From: Bacteroidales bacterium
Lineage (GTDB): Bacteria; Bacteroidota; Bacteroidia; Bacteroidales; P3
DNA: 7,809 nt
Assembly (NCBI GenBank): GCA_031271725.1
Contig: JAISVE010000093.1
Span: forward strand, 1-7,809
Direction of reading: 5' to 3'
Every line of letters begins with the position of its first letter. The stretch's first letter is position 1. The position numbers were made by a program, and so were the translations under genes. The notes beneath the pieces were generated by a model, which had not been told where the DNA came from, ran no database searches, and saw only the letters and a list, made by a program, of their open reading frames with translations. Positions 6,344 to 7,809 of the stretch are shown here, one piece after another.

Positions 6344-6371
6344 CAGGCTTAAAATAAAATAGTATAAAAAG

Positions 6372-7451
6372 ATGCTTTTATCAATTCCGTTTCACTTCTC
6401 AACGCTAACGTCAATGTTTGACGAGTGGCTGAATTCTCTTTTGCCTTCCTTTTGGGCATTGGCAATAGAGTTTGTGCTGATTGGCGTACTGATTTTGGCT
6501 GCTTATGCAGTTTTTGCTCTAATAATGATTTATATGGAGCGCAAAATATGCGGTTTCTTTCAATGCCGTCTCGGACCCAACAGAGTAGGTAAGTGGGGTG
6601 TATTTCAGGTGTTTGCCGATATGCTTAAAATTCTGTTGAAAGAACTTGTAACAATAAACCGTGCAGACAAATTCTTGTTCAAAGCATCAATATTCTTTGT
6701 GATTATTGCTTCTCTATGCACCTTTGCAGCACTGCCTTTTGACAAAGGTCTTCAAGCGGTAGATTTTAATATGGGTGTATTTTATCTGCTTGCGGTTTCA
6801 TCACTCGGAGTTCTCGGTATTCTTACGGCAGGATGGGCTTCCGACAGCAAATACACAATGATAGGTGCAATGCGTAGCGGTGCTCAGTTAATAAGTTATG
6901 AACTTTCGGCAGGGCTTGCGCTTCTAACAATAGTAATTCTTTCCGGCACAATGCAGTTATCTGAAATTGTTGAACAGCAGGCTGATTTATGGTTTATTTT
7001 TAAGGGACACGTGCCTGCGGTAATTGCATTTTTAATTTATGTGATAGCAGGACACGCCGAAACCAATCGCGGTCCTTTCGACTTGCCGGAGGCAGAATCC
7101 GAACTTACGGCAGGTTATCACACAGAATATTCGGGTATTAAATTCGGACTTTTCTACGTTGCCGAATATGTGAATATGTTTATTATTGCAGCAATCGCTT
7201 CTACAATGTTCCTTGGCGGTTGGCAACCCTTGCATATTCCGGGCTGGGAAAGTTTTAACGGAGTAATGGATTATATTCCGCCTGCAATATGGTTCCTCGG
7301 CAAAACGCTTGCCTGCGTTTTCCTCGCTTTGTGGGTGCGTTGGTCTTTTCCGCGTTTGCGCATTGACCAGTTGCTTGGTTTGGAATGGAAAATCCTTATG
7401 CCGATTGCGCTTATAAATATTGTGTTGATGTCATTAGTTGTAGCACTGTAA
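6372..7451 (+). CDS. nuoH: NADH-quinone oxidoreductase subunit H
   Basis: 359 residues, a multi-pass inner-membrane subunit of complex I that closes the quinone chamber and links quinone reduction to the proton channels. About eight hydrophobic segments are visible (roughly 28-54, 104-122, 136-155, 174-192, 212-228, 258-282, 303-324 and 341-358). Family motifs are [19 protein letters not shown] at 55-73, [20 protein letters not shown] at 157-176, and the cytoplasmic loop [16 protein letters not shown] at 230-245 followed by GYHTEYSG. The loop carries the conserved acidic residues near the quinone path. I used the ATG at 6372, which follows an A-rich leader; an in-frame ATG at 6414 would also leave all motifs intact. 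nuoI begins 8 bases after the stop, so the two are co-transcribed. Confidence 0.96.
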   Translation: MLLSIPFHFSTLTSMFDEWLNSLLPSFWALAIEFVLIGVLILAAYAVFALIMIYMERKICGFFQCRLGPNRVGKWGVFQVFADMLKILLKELVTINRADKFLFKASIFFVIIASLCTFAALPFDKGLQAVDFNMGVFYLLAVSSLGVLGILTAGWASDSKYTMIGAMRSGAQLISYELSAGLALLTIVILSGTMQLSEIVEQQADLWFIFKGHVPAVIAFLIYVIAGHAETNRGPFDLPEAESELTAGYHTEYSGIKFGLFYVAEYVNMFIIAAIASTMFLGGWQPLHIPGWESFNGVMDYIPPAIWFLGKTLACVFLALWVRWSFPRLRIDQLLGLEWKILMPIALINIVLMSLVVAL

Positions 7452-7459
7452 AATTTTAG

Positions 7460-7809
7460 ATGATGAAGCATATTAAAAATATAATTGTAGGATTTTGGCG
7501 GTTGTTGCAAGGTATGTATATAACCTTGCTAAACTTCTTTCGCAAAAAAGTGACGGAGCAATATCCGGAAAACAGAGGTAAGAAGGTGCATTTTGAACGC
7601 TTTCGCGGAATGTTATCCATGCCTCATAACGCTGCGAACGAACATAAATGTACCGCTTGCGGAATATGCCAAATGAATTGTCCTAACGGCACAATAAAAA
7701 TTGTAAGCAAGCAGGAAGTTAATGAGGAAACAGGCAAGGCAACAAAGGCACTTGACGCATATTATTACGATTTGGGCATTTGCATATATTGCGGTCTTTG
7801 CACTCAGAC
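7460..7809 (+). CDS. nuoI: NADH-quinone oxidoreductase subunit I, N-terminal part
   Basis: The frame is open from the ATG at 7460 (a second ATG follows directly at 7463) to the end of the window, giving 116 complete codons; the 3' end is outside. NuoI is the 8Fe ferredoxin-like subunit that carries electrons through two 4Fe-4S clusters to the last cluster before quinone. The amphipathic/hydrophobic N-terminus (IIVGFWRLLQGMYITLLNFF) is the membrane-anchoring helix region. VTEQYPENRGKKVHFERFRG at 31-50 is the conserved lead-in. The first cluster motif is C64-x2-C67-x2-C70-x3-C74-P. The second begins at C108-x2-C111-x2-C114 and is cut by the window end. The close spacing to nuoH supports one operon. 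Confidence 0.94.
   Translation, partial: MMKHIKNIIVGFWRLLQGMYITLLNFFRKKVTEQYPENRGKKVHFERFRGMLSMPHNAANEHKCTACGICQMNCPNGTIKIVSKQEVNEETGKATKALDAYYYDLGICIYCGLCTQ

Noticed and set aside
5857..6371. CRISPR array or small RNA gene in the gap between nuoCD and nuoH
   Set aside because: There are no regularly spaced identical repeats with unique spacers, and I recognise no known RNA fold; the only tandem units are three 10-base copies.

Overview
The window looks like a stretch of a Bacteroidales (Bacteroidota) chromosome. The evidence is a fused NuoC-NuoD gene followed by nuoH and nuoI, a bacterial acyl-ACP thioesterase of the kind common in this order, SusD-free but Bacteroidota-style outer-membrane barrels, A/T-rich leaders without a clear Shine-Dalgarno, and two matches to the Bacteroidota -7 promoter box (TAnnTTTG). 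Base composition is moderate to low GC. No plasmid, phage, CRISPR or rRNA/tRNA signature was seen.

Left part (1-4033), all on the + strand: the 3' end of mazG (NTP pyrophosphohydrolase), then 4 bases later a POTRA-less BamA/TamA-type outer-membrane barrel. A 164-base gap follows, holding a roughly 122-base imperfect palindromic element with a strong central hairpin. Then comes a tight run of three genes: acyl-ACP thioesterase, a small outer-membrane barrel protein (GTG start, 1 base after the previous stop), and prmC (release-factor glutamine methyltransferase) 18 bases further on.

Right part (4034-7809), also + strand: genes for respiratory complex I (NADH-quinone oxidoreductase-like): nuoCD, nuoH and the start of nuoI. 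nuoA and nuoB do not lie directly upstream of nuoCD; prmC does. nuoCD has a good promoter of its own. nuoCD and nuoH are separated by 515 bases with no convincing gene. That gap holds nested palindromic repeats, a possible short coding remnant on the - strand, three 10-base tandem units with phased A5 tracts, and a second -7 box sharing an identical 10-mer (TATCTTTGCA) with the nuoCD promoter.

How the genes work together: NuoCD (peripheral-arm subunit lining the quinone site), NuoH (membrane subunit closing that site) and NuoI (two 4Fe-4S clusters feeding it) form the quinone-reducing module. The left-hand genes are housekeeping and envelope functions without an obvious common pathway. I see no clearly new multi-gene system. 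The most unusual content is the intergenic architecture at 1697-1818 and 5865-6345, and the split layout of the nuo genes.
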